DNA of 48,996 bases from Myxococcaceae bacterium (lineage in GTDB: Bacteria; Myxococcota; Myxococcia; Myxococcales; Myxococcaceae): the NCBI GenBank assembly GCA_022842905.1, contig JALHOS010000006.1, positions 1-48,996 of the forward strand, written 5' to 3'. Numbering within the stretch: position 1 is the stretch's first letter; the number at the start of each line of letters is the position of its first letter. Under the pieces are notes generated by a model. The model was not told the DNA's origin, searched no databases, and saw only the letters and a program-made list of their open reading frames with translations. Of this stretch, positions 34,451-43,119 are shown one piece after another. The position numbers were made by a program, and so were the translations under genes.

Positions 34451-34888
34451 GGCGGCGCAGCATAGTTCCCGGGTGATGCACGGGCTGCCGCTTCACCGCA
34501 GCCGGGTCGCCTTCATCGGCGCGCGACCGCGGTCCAGCGGCTCGCGCGGGGCTGCGGCGCGCACCTCGGCTCGCGGGCGACGAGCGGGTAGACGCTTCAC
34601 TCCAGACGTCGGCGCGTGAGCCGCGAGCATTGCCTCGTGAGGAAGCGCGGCGCGCACCTCGGCCTCGCCGGCGACGGACGGGCAGACGCTTCACTCAGCC
34701 GCGTCACCTCCGTCGGCGCGTCAGGCGTAGCGCAGCGAATGGTGAGGAACCGCGGCTCGCGCGCGACGAGCGGGCACACGCGCCCTCCAGCCGCGCTACC
34801 TTCGTCGGCGCGTCAGGCGTAGCGCAGCGAATGGTGAGGAACCGCGGCTCGCGGGCGACGAGCGGGCACACGCTTCCCTCCAGCCGCG
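34451..34888. other. Intergenic region largely occupied by tandem repeats
   Basis: About 440 bp between the small reading frame ending at 34889 and the Kelch gene. It holds four of the five tandem repeat units described separately and no convincing gene. Confidence 0.6.
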
Positions 34889-34990
34889 TCACCTTCGCGG
34901 CGCGTCAGGCGTGGCGCAGCGAATGGTGAGGAACTGCGGCTCGCGAGCGACGAGCGGGTAGGCGCTGCCGACGACGCTCACCTTCGGCGC
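34561..34990. repeat. Tandem repeat, about 92-bp unit, five copies
   Basis: Equivalent points recur at 34561, 34654, 34752, 34844 and 34936 (spacings 93, 98, 92 and 92). The three right-hand copies are nearly identical and contain the shared stretch GTCAGGCGTAGCGCAGCGAA; the two left copies are degenerate. A 92-bp period is not a multiple of three, so the array is not a repeated protein domain. The right-most unit lies inside the 3' end of the small minus-strand reading frame (34889-35125), so the array looks like serial duplication of that 3' end. Confidence 0.9.
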
Positions 34991-35125
34991 TGCGTGAGCC
35001 GCGGCGCGGCGGCTCATGACGAGCTTCAGGGCGCACTGCGGCACGGCACAATCCGCGTGCGCCTCCCAAGCCGCCTCGACCTCGTCGCTCGTGCGCCGCG
35101 GCCCGGAACGACGAGCGCGCCGCAC
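34889..35125 (-). CDS. Small hypothetical protein, its 3' end is the source of the tandem array
   Basis: 78 residues, GTG start, 6 bp after the stop of the CxxCH MYXO-CTERM-like gene. Third codon positions are almost all G or C, which supports coding. A middle part reads DEVEAAWEAHADCAVPQCAL; the C-terminal part YPLVAREPQFLTIRCATPDA is repeated (in shifted frames) in the downstream array. No family recognised. It could instead be the decayed end of a longer gene. Confidence 0.4.
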   Translation of the reverse strand: MRRARRSGPRRTSDEVEAAWEAHADCAVPQCALKLVMSRRAAAHAAPKVSVVGSAYPLVAREPQFLTIRCATPDAPRR

Positions 35126-35131
35126 TTTCCG

Positions 35132-35578
35132 CTACCGACTGCGCCGACGCACGCGGAGCAGCAGCGCGGCCGCGGCGAAGCCGAAGAGCGAGGGCGCCAC
35201 GTTCGCGCCACAGCCGTACTTCAGGCTCGGCGGCATGGGCGTCGGCGTCGCATCGGACACGTTCGGGTTCCGCCCGGCCTTGAGCTCGGCGATGTCTGCG
35301 GTGCCGTCCATGTCGCTGTCGGTGCCCGCCATCTCCAGCTGGGTCAGCGCGTTGTCCAGGAGCATCACCGAGCTGCCGCCGACGAGCCCCTTCCCCTTCA
35401 TGGCCAGGCCAAACGGCTTGCTCACCGTGTCGCCGCCCGACGAGCTCATGTGGCACAGGCCGCACGACGCTTCAGGCTCGGTGGCCAGCCCGAGCTTCGT
35501 CTTGATGCTGGAGGGGTACACCGACGACGCCAGCGCCGGCACCGCGAAGACCGTCACTGCTACGAGAATGGTTCGCAT
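35132..35578 (-). CDS. Exported CxxCH protein with calcium-loop-like segment and MYXO-CTERM-like tail
   Basis: 148 residues. Signal peptide (MRTILVAVTVFAVPALA), then one c-type haem motif CGLCH at 39-43. A DSDMDGTADIAEL loop at 87-99 resembles a calcium-binding Asp/Gly loop. The C-terminus has Gly-Cys-Gly (122-124), a hydrophobic helix and an Arg-rich end (RVRRRSR), the layout of MYXO-CTERM surface-sorting tails. It is 11 bp downstream of the barrel gene with its own CxxCH, so the two form an operon. Possibly an electron-carrying partner; a role as a haem protein is inferred from the motif only. Confidence 0.75.
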   Translation of the reverse strand: MRTILVAVTVFAVPALASSVYPSSIKTKLGLATEPEASCGLCHMSSSGGDTVSKPFGLAMKGKGLVGGSSVMLLDNALTQLEMAGTDSDMDGTADIAELKAGRNPNVSDATPTPMPPSLKYGCGANVAPSLFGFAAAALLLRVRRRSR

Positions 35579-35589
35579 CGAGGGGCGGC

Positions 35590-36789
35590 TCACAGGAAGA
35601 AGTGCAGCTGGGTGAGAACGGACAGGTTGTGCGTCGGCGCGAGGCCTGCAGGCATCAGCAGGCGGTAGATGGCGTCGAGCCGGAGCTCCACGTGCGGCAG
35701 CACGTACCACGCCGCGCCCGCCCACCCGCCGAAGCCGGTCTCTTGGCCCAGGTGTTTGCCTTCGACCGTCGCCATGAGGTGAACGCCCTGCACCACCTCG
35801 AAGTCGCTCATGAGCGCCGCCGCGAAGCCCAGGCCCGTCGCCTGGCCCACCTGCTGGTTGATGAGCAGGTTCGACTCGAGGTTGAGCGAGACGATCTCCG
35901 CTGGCGCCCAGCGCGCGAAGAGACCGTGCGCGTGCCGCGTCGCCACCCCCAGCGCCGTTTGCGACGCCGCCGCCCAGGTGATGAGAGAGCTGGCCCCGAC
36001 GAAGAAGCGGTCTGCCGCGACGTACTCGGCGAAGAGGCTGTAGCCGCGCTCCCGCAGCGCGTCGGGCTGCACCTGGAAGTTGCCGGCGATGCCCATGACC
36101 TCGCCGCGGAGCTTCTCGGTGTTGAGCGCGAGCGCGAGCCCCACCTGCTGATCCGCCGCCACGTTCGTGTACGTCAGGTCGCGAATCCACATGGGGTGCT
36201 CGTTGTTGCGCAGGCCGAACGGCAGCTGCATGCGCCCGGCCCGCAGCATGAACATGTCGTCGGCGCCGAACTTGAGGCCGGCCCAGAACTCGCGGGCGAT
36301 CCACTGCACCGGACACGTCGTCGCGCCCGGGTTGCAGGCAGGGAGGATCGCCGCTGGCCCCGAGTTGCGCCGCGCGAAGAAGCCGACACCCGTCGAGCCG
36401 TGAAGCACCACCGGTCCCAGGTTGAAGGTCGCGTTCAAGTCCGCCGCCATGGGCATGGGGCGGATCCCCACGCTCGGCGTCAGCGTCACCAAAGGCCCGC
36501 CGCGGAAGTTCCCCGACAGGTTGACGGCCTCCGGCAGCTCCAGGAACCAGAGGAAGTTGACCGACTTGGGAATGTCGCCGTCCTCGTCGGCCTTGGTCTT
36601 CACCGGCTTCCAGCGCAGCAGCACGTCGGACTGCGCCCGGCCGTATTGGGTCAGCTGGCCCGCACCGGACGGATCGACATGGCAGGCAGCGCAGCTCGCG
36701 TAGTTGTGCCGCACCATCCACGGGAACGCGCTGGCCGAACCGGCGACGGCGAGCACCGCGAGCGCGGCAAAGGGTGAGAGTCGACGCAT
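35590..36789 (-). CDS. Outer-membrane beta-barrel protein with N-terminal CxxCH haem motif
   Basis: 399 residues. Signal peptide ending ASA, then FPWMVRHNYASCAACHVDPSG with a haem-binding CAACH at 33-37. The remaining 330 residues alternate short amphipathic strands and loops (VVLHGSTGVGFFAR, DMFMLRAGRMQLPFGLRNNEHP, GYSLFAEYVAADRFFVGASSLI), ending in aromatic LHFFL, the usual barrel C-terminus. Such porin-like proteins with a single N-terminal haem site are common but uncharacterised in myxobacteria. Start chosen at ATG 36789 before the signal. Confidence 0.8.
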   Translation of the reverse strand: MRRLSPFAALAVLAVAGSASAFPWMVRHNYASCAACHVDPSGAGQLTQYGRAQSDVLLRWKPVKTKADEDGDIPKSVNFLWFLELPEAVNLSGNFRGGPLVTLTPSVGIRPMPMAADLNATFNLGPVVLHGSTGVGFFARRNSGPAAILPACNPGATTCPVQWIAREFWAGLKFGADDMFMLRAGRMQLPFGLRNNEHPMWIRDLTYTNVAADQQVGLALALNTEKLRGEVMGIAGNFQVQPDALRERGYSLFAEYVAADRFFVGASSLITWAAASQTALGVATRHAHGLFARWAPAEIVSLNLESNLLINQQVGQATGLGFAAALMSDFEVVQGVHLMATVEGKHLGQETGFGGWAGAAWYVLPHVELRLDAIYRLLMPAGLAPTHNLSVLTQLHFFL

Positions 36790-36806
36790 GGGACGCGCGG
36801 TTTTGC

Positions 36807-36851
36807 ACAAAGACAAAACGAGGTGGCTCGAAAAGACGAGCCACCTCGTTT
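36807..36851 (-). terminator. Intrinsic terminator of the YceI-like gene
   Basis: A perfect 15-bp stem (36816-36830 pairs with 36837-36851) closes a 6-nt loop AAAAGA. On the minus strand it is followed by TTTTGTCTTTG. It lies 47 bp past the stop of the YceI-like gene and upstream of the barrel gene, so it separates the two transcripts. Confidence 0.88.
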
Positions 36852-36897
36852 CTTGGAAGCGCCGAGCACTTCCCAACGCGCTGAAGGACCGTCAGCT

Positions 36898-37440
36898 TTA
36901 GGTCTTCTTCACCTGGAAGGTCGTCTTCACGACCAACTCCGGCTTCACCGTCACGCCCATGTAGCTGGGCACGTTGATGCCGTAGTCCTTGTAGTTGATG
37001 TCCGCCTGCCCATCGACGTCGCAGACCCCGGCCTTGCAGGTGGCCTTGTACTTGAACGTGATCTCCTTGGTCTGGCCGTGCACCGAGAAGGTGCCCTTGC
37101 CCTCGCCGTCCAGCGACTTGCCGTCTTCGGGGACCTTGAGGGAATCGACGGGCACGTCGAGCTTGGCTTCGGGGAACTTGTCCGTCTCGAGGTACTTCTC
37201 GCGCATGTGCCTGTCGCGCAGCGAGATGCCCGTCTCGAGATCTTTGAGCGGGACGATGACGCTGAGCGTCTTCCCGTCGTCCTTCACTTCGACGGCCTTC
37301 GTCTTCCCGTCGATCTTGAAGCCCATGGGCCCCGTGCCGTTGAAGCTGGCGCTCGTGGCGCCGTCACCCTTCGTCCACCCTGCAAGCGCTGCCGCGCTCG
37401 TCACCATCACCAGCGCTGCGACCAGTCGTCTCGTGTTCAT
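36898..37440 (-). CDS. YceI-family periplasmic protein
   Basis: 180 residues. Signal peptide (MNTRRLVAALVMVTSAAALA) then the YceI lipocalin-like barrel, with SASFNGTGPMGFKIDGKT, ETGISLRDRHMREKYLETDKFPEA (the conserved MR..F segment) and KGTFSVHGQTKEITF. Members bind isoprenoid or polyprenyl lipids in the periplasm. It contains two Cys residues (CKAGVC) likely forming a disulfide. The gene has its own strong terminator. Confidence 0.88.
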   Translation of the reverse strand: MNTRRLVAALVMVTSAAALAGWTKGDGATSASFNGTGPMGFKIDGKTKAVEVKDDGKTLSVIVPLKDLETGISLRDRHMREKYLETDKFPEAKLDVPVDSLKVPEDGKSLDGEGKGTFSVHGQTKEITFKYKATCKAGVCDVDGQADINYKDYGINVPSYMGVTVKPELVVKTTFQVKKT

Positions 37441-37551
37441 GAAGAACTCTTCCATTTCCGTGTGGTGGGACCCCGTTTGAAATGCGGGGCGGAGTTTCGG
37501 TCCCTCGTTCGTCAAACGCCAAGCGAATAGACGGAGGGCGCGGCCGGAGCT

Positions 37552-37986
37552 TCACGCCAGCGTGCCGTGGTACGTCAGCGTGAGCCCGCGTGTGTGCCCT
37601 GCGTGCCGGTGCTCGTACACGTAGACGGCCTGCCAAGTGCCCAGGGCCAGCCGACCGCTCCGCACGGGCAGGGTCAGCTCGGTCGCGGTCAGCGCCGCGC
37701 GGACGTGGGCAGGCATGTCGTCGGGCCCTTCGGCGTCGTGTTGGAAGCGTGGGTCTCCGTCCGGCACGAGCGCGGCGAAGAAGCGCTCGAGATCGGCGCG
37801 CACCGTCGGGTCGGCGTTCTCCTGCACCACCAGGCTCGCCGAGGTGTGGCGCAGGAACACGTGCAGCAAGCCGTCGGCGGCGCGCTCGCCCGACAGCCAG
37901 CGCGACAACAGTCGGGTCACGTCGACGAAGCCGCGCCCCGCAGTCGCGACATCGAGACTCCCGAGCCGCTGTTCGAGTCCTGGCAT
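37552..37986 (-). CDS. YjbQ/UPF0047-family protein
   Basis: 144 residues. Matches the YjbQ fold: GRGFVDVTRLLSRWL, LLHVFLRHTSASLVVQENADPTVRADLERFF, the conserved HDAEGPDDMPAHVRAALT and LALGTWQAVYVYEHRHAGHTRGL. The His residues in RHTSAS, HDAEG and EHR form a likely metal site. Members have weak thiamine-phosphate synthase activity in vitro. Start placed at ATG 37986; a GTG at 38022 would add 12 residues. Divergent from the DUF1444-like gene. Confidence 0.88.
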   Translation of the reverse strand: MPGLEQRLGSLDVATAGRGFVDVTRLLSRWLSGERAADGLLHVFLRHTSASLVVQENADPTVRADLERFFAALVPDGDPRFQHDAEGPDDMPAHVRAALTATELTLPVRSGRLALGTWQAVYVYEHRHAGHTRGLTLTYHGTLA

Positions 37987-38084
37987 CGGCGGTCGTGGCT
38001 CTAGCACGACGCGCTGCGACACCCAGGGCCCGAGTTTTTTGTCTGCGGGGCAGCGGGCGGGCCGTGCCAGTATGCCCAGCGCCC

Positions 38085-39314
38085 ATGTCGACCAGCCGCG
38101 CCGCGTTTGCCCAGCAGGTCATGGACTTCCTGAAGCAGGAAGGCGAGCTGCGGCCCATGGCGATGCAGGAGAACACCTTCACGCTCGTCGCGGGCGACGG
38201 CCAAGACGGCACGTCGTTCGCTTACCTGGGCCACCTGTACAAAGAGTACGTCGAGGCCAACGGCGAGAACGCGCCGCGCCTCTTCAAGCGCCGCCTGTGG
38301 TCCATGATCCGCCGCGCCGCCGAGCTCGATCGAGAACGCGTGCTGACGGCGGTGCTGCCGCGGTGCCGAGATCGCGCCTGGTTCTCAGCGGTTCGCCGTC
38401 AAGCCGAGCTCGAGCTGGGCGGCGACGAGCCGACGATCGACTCGCTCATGCTGCCGCACGCCGAGCTGAACGACGAGCTGGCCGTGCACCTGGCCTACGA
38501 GCTGCCGACGTCGGTCACCGAGCTGGGGAACGACACGCTGGAGAGCTGGGGCGTGCCTTTCGAGCTGTTGCTCAAGCGGGCCGTCGAGAACCTGCGGCAG
38601 CGCTCGCTCGAGGGCTTCGAAGAGGCCGAGCCAGGCGTGTTCTTGTCACCGTTCCGCGACACGCTCGACGCCTCGCGCATGCTCCTGACCGACGACATCG
38701 CCGAGCTGCCGCTCAAAGGCGCGCCGATCGCCGTGGCGCCGACACACGACACGCTCTTCATCACCGGCGAAGACGACGCGCAGGGGCTGCAGACGGTCGC
38801 GGCCTGGGCGGAGGAAGCGCTGCTCGAACCCCGCGCACACACGGCCATCGCCTTCAAGCTGGACGCCGGCCGGTGGACGCCGTGGCTGCCGCCCATGAGC
38901 CACCCCTCGTGGGCCAAGCTCAAGATGTTGTCGCTGCAGACGGTGGCGTCGGCCTACGCGCGGCAGAAGGAGATCCTCGACGCGCTGCTGACTTCGAACG
39001 GCCACGACATCTTCGTGGCGACGCTGCGCGCCTTCCGCACGCCGACCAACCACATCTTCACGGCCTGTGCGTGGACCGACGGCGTCGAAGCGCTGCTGCC
39101 CCAGACGGACCGCATCGACTTCATTCGCATGCCACCCGACGGCGACACGAAGAACGCCACCGTCTGGTCGACCACCTTCGAGGTGGCCCAGCGCTACGTC
39201 GGGGAGCTGATGATCCCCACCGGAGACGTACCGCAGCGCTTCCGCGTGGCGGCGTTCCCCGAAGAACCCACGCTCGAGAAGATGGTGGACGAAGGCAAGC
39301 TGCCTTCGTCCTGA
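38085..39314 (+). CDS. DUF1444 (YtpQ-like) family protein
   Basis: 409 residues, cytosolic. Features resembling the family: NLRQRSLEGFEE, the DASRMLLTDDIAELP segment, APIAVAPTHDTLFITG and a mixed alpha/beta C-terminal domain. It is longer than Bacillus YtpQ by about 140 residues, partly from an N-terminal helical region (MDFLKQEGELRPMAMQ, FKRRLWSMIRRAAELDRERV). Function of the family is unknown. The match is by pattern and not certain. Confidence 0.6.
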   Translation: MSTSRAAFAQQVMDFLKQEGELRPMAMQENTFTLVAGDGQDGTSFAYLGHLYKEYVEANGENAPRLFKRRLWSMIRRAAELDRERVLTAVLPRCRDRAWFSAVRRQAELELGGDEPTIDSLMLPHAELNDELAVHLAYELPTSVTELGNDTLESWGVPFELLLKRAVENLRQRSLEGFEEAEPGVFLSPFRDTLDASRMLLTDDIAELPLKGAPIAVAPTHDTLFITGEDDAQGLQTVAAWAEEALLEPRAHTAIAFKLDAGRWTPWLPPMSHPSWAKLKMLSLQTVASAYARQKEILDALLTSNGHDIFVATLRAFRTPTNHIFTACAWTDGVEALLPQTDRIDFIRMPPDGDTKNATVWSTTFEVAQRYVGELMIPTGDVPQRFRVAAFPEEPTLEKMVDEGKLPSS

Positions 39315-39331
39315 CCACTGACGCCCTCGCC

Positions 39332-39793
39332 TTACTTCTTCTTGGCGTCCTTCGCGGGCGCCGGTGCCGGCTTCGCGTCCTTCGCGGGGGCGGCCTTGGT
39401 GTCCTTCGCGTCCTTGGCGGGCGCCGCGGCGGCCGGCGCGGCCTTGGCGAAGGCGCGCACGTAGGCGGTCACGTCGCGCAGCTCCTGCTCCTTGAGGCTG
39501 CCCTTCCACGCCACCATGAGCGGTGACTTGCCCTTGGCCGCGCCACCTTCCTTGATGATCGTGTACACGTACTCGTCGTCGATCTCGGCGGCGCGCTTGG
39601 CGTCAGTGAAGTTCGCCGGCTTGGGCGTCAGCGCCGCGGCGGCCGCGCCGTTCCCTTCACCCTTCTCGCCGTGGCAGCTGACGCACAACGTCTTGTAGTG
39701 GGCTTCTCCCTTGGCGGCGTCGCCCTTCAGTTCGAAGCCTCCAGCGAACGACAGACCCGAGACGAGGACGGTTGCGGCGAGCAGCTGCTTCAT
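39332..39793 (-). CDS. Periplasmic c-type cytochrome with Ala/Lys/Pro-rich tail
   Basis: 153 residues. Signal peptide (MKQLLAATVLVSGLSFA), haem motif CVSCH (Cys37, Cys40, His41) and probable axial Met in SPLMVAWKG. The core is about 90 residues, a class I cytochrome c. The last 40 residues are low-complexity Ala/Pro/Lys/Asp repeats (APAKDAK units) that may be a flexible tether. Convergent with the DUF1444-like gene, 17 bp apart. Confidence 0.85.
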   Translation of the reverse strand: MKQLLAATVLVSGLSFAGGFELKGDAAKGEAHYKTLCVSCHGEKGEGNGAAAAALTPKPANFTDAKRAAEIDDEYVYTIIKEGGAAKGKSPLMVAWKGSLKEQELRDVTAYVRAFAKAAPAAAAPAKDAKDTKAAPAKDAKPAPAPAKDAKKK

Positions 39794-39961
39794 AAGAGAC
39801 GGCTCCTTCAAGCGAGGTGGGGAACGCTACTTTTTTCGTCGGTGAGCGCCGCCAATGGACGAAACCAGAGCGTCGGCATTCACCGCCCACCTCGTAACCA
39901 GCCGGCGGTGGGCTCGGCAAGCGTGAGCAGCGGGCCGCGGCAGCGTCTTCGCAGCCCGTGT

Positions 39962-40558
39962 TCACGGCTTCATGAGCGGGGCTTGCAGCTGCGCGGCCAG
40001 CGCCTGGGCGAGCGCCTCGAGCCGCTCGCGGTGCACCGGCGACGATGGGTGGAGCACCAGCTCCGGCCCCAACAACGTGCGGCCGTCGCGCAGCTCCACC
40101 GTCAGCCGCCAGCGCTCGAGGGGAAGAGCCACCGCCTCACGCAAAGGTCCACACACCACCGCGCGGACCTCCGCCCGCGCCTCCGAGACCCTTTGCTCGA
40201 AGTAATCGCCCACCAAACGCCCCCGCGGGCCGACGACACCGCGAACCAGTCCCTGCTCGGCGCCGAGCTCGAGCGGGCCGAGCACCCGTCGGCCCAAGCG
40301 CAGCGAGTCGAGGGCCCACAGCGCGCACACCAGCAGCAGCAGCACGAGCACCGGCCAGACGACGAGGGCCCAAGCGCCGTCGCTGCCGACGTACGCAGCG
40401 CAGGCGATGGTGAGCACGGTGGGGACGAGAGCCTGCGCGAGCCTCAAGCCGAGGTCCTTCGCCGCCTGCCGTGGTGACTGCTGCACCCGCACACCGCCGT
40501 CGTCGGCGCGGAGGACGACCCACCCCCGCCCCAAGTCGTCGGCGACGGACAGCTTCAC
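39962..40558 (-). CDS. Membrane protein of unknown function coupled to atpH
   Basis: 198 residues. Two hydrophobic helices (about 38-58 and 66-82), then a soluble domain with Arg/Glu-rich segments and SSPVHRERLEALAQALAAQL at the end. The start codon overlaps the stop of atpH (GTGA), so it is translated with it. Not recognised as an ATP synthase subunit. Confidence 0.68.
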   Translation of the reverse strand: MKLSVADDLGRGWVVLRADDGGVRVQQSPRQAAKDLGLRLAQALVPTVLTIACAAYVGSDGAWALVVWPVLVLLLLVCALWALDSLRLGRRVLGPLELGAEQGLVRGVVGPRGRLVGDYFEQRVSEARAEVRAVVCGPLREAVALPLERWRLTVELRDGRTLLGPELVLHPSSPVHRERLEALAQALAAQLQAPLMKP

Positions 40559-41100
40559 CGCACCGGCGCGGACAGCTTCTGCGCCATGTCACTCAGCTGG
40601 GCGCGCAGCGAGCCGTCGTACATGTGCGTGCCGACCTGAGCGACCAGGCCGCCGAGCAGCGACTTGTCGATCGCCGACTCGAGGATCACCTTGCGCTGTG
40701 ACAGCCGCTCCAGCTGCACGCGCAGCGCGTCGACCTGCGGCCCGGACAGCGGCACCGCGCTGGTCACCTTGCCGCGGACGCGGCCGAGCTTGGTGTCGAC
40801 CTGCTCCCGGAACAGGCGCCCCAGCGAAGGCAGCACGGGGAAGCGGCTGCGATCGGTCAGCAGCTTGAGCAGGTTGGCCAAGGAGCCGTGCATACCCGGC
40901 GACGCGGCGATGAGGCCCGCGGTGATGGCGTGGCGCTGCGCCTTGGTGAGGGCGGGGCTGCAGAGCGCGTCGAACACCGGGGGGTTCTGGTCCAGGAACG
41001 CCACGACGGCCTCGAGCTGCGTGAGCACCTGATCCGCGCTGTCTTGTGAAGCAGCCAAGAGCGCCCGAGCGTACCTGCGTGCGACCGACACGTTGATCAT
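40555..41100 (-). CDS. atpH: F-type ATP synthase delta subunit
   Basis: 181 residues. Typical OSCP/delta features: [13 protein letters not shown] at the N-terminus, the helical domain to about 105, then [37 protein letters not shown] and [32 protein letters not shown] at the C-terminus. It joins the F1 head to the peripheral stalk. No other atp gene is within this window. The upstream gene is divergent (Hsp70), and the downstream one is an unknown membrane protein. Confidence 0.93.
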   Translation of the reverse strand: MINVSVARRYARALLAASQDSADQVLTQLEAVVAFLDQNPPVFDALCSPALTKAQRHAITAGLIAASPGMHGSLANLLKLLTDRSRFPVLPSLGRLFREQVDTKLGRVRGKVTSAVPLSGPQVDALRVQLERLSQRKVILESAIDKSLLGGLVAQVGTHMYDGSLRAQLSDMAQKLSAPVR

Positions 41101-41197
41101 GACGCGGCTGGCCCTAGCACGCGCCTCGGACGTCTTCCAAGGCTCTTCACACGCACGCCGAACCCGCGGCCACTGTGCTTTGGTGCAGCGCGACTTT

Positions 41198-43015
41198 ATG
41201 GAACCCGTCATCGGCATCGACCTCGGGACCACCTACAGCGCCGTCGCGACCGTCGACGCGGGCAAGCCCGTCATCATTCCCAACCGGCACGGCGGGCGGC
41301 TGACCCCTTCGGTCGTCGGCTTCACCGTGCTCGGAGAGCGCGTGGCCGGCGAGAAGGCTCAAGTGTTGGGTGACGAGGCGCCAGATCGGGTCGCGCCGGC
41401 CACCAAGCGCTTCATCGGCCGGCGGTATACGCCGGAGCTCGCGCACGCGGCGCGCAACGTGGTGCCCTACCCGCTCATCGCCGGGCCCAACGGCGAGGTC
41501 CGCATCAAGGTCGCCGGCCGGGTCATGCCGCTGACGCAGGTGTCCGCCATGCTCTTGGGCGAGCTCAAGCTCGACGCCGAGGTGCACTTCGGTCGGCCCG
41601 TCAGCCGGTGTGTCATCACGGTGCCGGCGAACTTCAACGACGGTCAACGAGAGGCGACGCGGGAAGCGGCCCGCATCGCCGGGCTCGACCCCTTGCGGAT
41701 CGTCAACGAACCGACGGCCGCGGCGATCGCCTACGGCCTCGTCAACAGCTTCCACGGCCGGGCGCTGGTGTTCGACTTGGGCGGCGGCACCTTCGACGTG
41801 TCGATTCTGGAGATGGAGGACGGCGTCTACGAAGTCAAAGCGTCCGGCGGAGACCCGAACCTGGGCGGCGACGACTTCGACGCGCGGATCGTCCAGTGGC
41901 TGCTCGCGCAGGTGCCGGACCTCTACCGGGAAGCGGTCATGAACGACCGCGTGTCGGTGCAGCGGCTGCGCTACGCGGCGGAGCGGGCCAAGCGCGCGCT
42001 GTCGGACAAGCCCGAAGCCTTCATCAGCGTGTCGGACTTGGGCAACCACGCCGAAGGCAACGACGGCCGCTTCTGCCAGATCGACACGGCGCTCACGCGC
42101 GAGTTCTTCGAAACGTTGGCGGAGCCGCTCACCAAGCGCTGCGTGGCGGTCTGCCAGCAAGCGCTGGAGGCGGCCAAGGTCGGCGCGAGCGACATTCAGG
42201 CGGTCATGTTGGTCGGCGGCATGACGCGCGTGCCGCTCATTCGGCAGATCGTCTCGCGCTTCTTCGGGCAGAAGCCGGTCAGCGGCATCAACCCCGACGA
42301 AGCGGTGGCGCTGGGCGCGGCGGTGCATGCGGCGGAGCTGTCGAACAAGCAGGGGCACACGGTCCTCATCGACGTGGCGACGCACTCGCTGTCCGTCGGC
42401 GTGCTCGGCGGCACGGTGCGGCGGCTGCTGACCAAGAACACGCCGGTGCCGGCGACCGCCAAGGACACGTTCCTGCCGAACCGCGCCGGCCAGACGCAGG
42501 CCCGCATCCCCGTGTACCAGGGTGAGAGCGACTACGCGGACGAGTGCACGAAGCTCGGCGAGGTCGTCTTGAGCGACCTGTCCGTCGAGCACCGCTCGCA
42601 GGTCCCCATCGAAGTGACGTTCGAGCTTTCGAACGAAGGCACGCTGGGCGTCCGCGCGGTGGACACGACGACGGGCTCGGCGCAGTCGATCCGCATCGAC
42701 GCGCGCACCACGCTGGCGCAGCCCGAAGTCGACAAGCTCAAGGCCGAGCAGGCCGCGTACGCCACGGAGCAGGGCGAGAAGAACAGCAAGCTCGTCATGG
42801 ACGCGTTCCCGCGCGTGCTGGACAAGGCGGAGCGGCTGGTGCGGCTGCTGGAGCAGTCGGCCCAGGAGAACCCCAGCCCGGCCGCCGACGCCGCCGTCGG
42901 TCAGGTCAAGTCGCTGCTCGCGCAGGGGCGCATCGCCATCAAGCTGGCGGACACCGCGCAAATGGCCGAGGTCACCCGCCTGCTGGAACGGCTGACGGCT
43001 CCGTCGGCGCGCTGA
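41198..43015 (+). CDS. Hsp70 (DnaK-like) chaperone
   Basis: 605 residues. ATPase domain with phosphate-1 motif [52 protein letters not shown], phosphate-2 [14 protein letters not shown] and adenosine motif [14 protein letters not shown] substrate-binding beta domain follows ([47 protein letters not shown]), then a shortened helical lid (about 510-600). It ends without the EEVD-like tail. No dnaJ or grpE is nearby, so it is probably an additional paralogue. Confidence 0.9.
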   Translation: MEPVIGIDLGTTYSAVATVDAGKPVIIPNRHGGRLTPSVVGFTVLGERVAGEKAQVLGDEAPDRVAPATKRFIGRRYTPELAHAARNVVPYPLIAGPNGEVRIKVAGRVMPLTQVSAMLLGELKLDAEVHFGRPVSRCVITVPANFNDGQREATREAARIAGLDPLRIVNEPTAAAIAYGLVNSFHGRALVFDLGGGTFDVSILEMEDGVYEVKASGGDPNLGGDDFDARIVQWLLAQVPDLYREAVMNDRVSVQRLRYAAERAKRALSDKPEAFISVSDLGNHAEGNDGRFCQIDTALTREFFETLAEPLTKRCVAVCQQALEAAKVGASDIQAVMLVGGMTRVPLIRQIVSRFFGQKPVSGINPDEAVALGAAVHAAELSNKQGHTVLIDVATHSLSVGVLGGTVRRLLTKNTPVPATAKDTFLPNRAGQTQARIPVYQGESDYADECTKLGEVVLSDLSVEHRSQVPIEVTFELSNEGTLGVRAVDTTTGSAQSIRIDARTTLAQPEVDKLKAEQAAYATEQGEKNSKLVMDAFPRVLDKAERLVRLLEQSAQENPSPAADAAVGQVKSLLAQGRIAIKLADTAQMAEVTRLLERLTAPSAR

Positions 43016-43119
43016 AGTTCGCAGAGCGCTCGGGCTCGTGTCCGCTCGACGTCGAGCGCGGTGTCGCGAGGGTGCCCACGTCGCTCCGAAGGCACGTCAC
43101 CGCGCGCGGGCCCGCCAGC

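Noticed and set aside
38072-38084. Alternative ATG for the DUF1444-like gene
   Set aside because: It is out of frame with the long coding frame that begins at 38085.
41147-42961. 604-codon open frame on the minus strand opposite the Hsp70 gene
   Set aside because: Arg/His/Asp-rich shadow of the Hsp70 gene caused by GC-rich third positions.
43016-43119. Possible short gene between Hsp70 and the repeat array
   Set aside because: No frame with a start signal or sensible protein; GC-rich filler.
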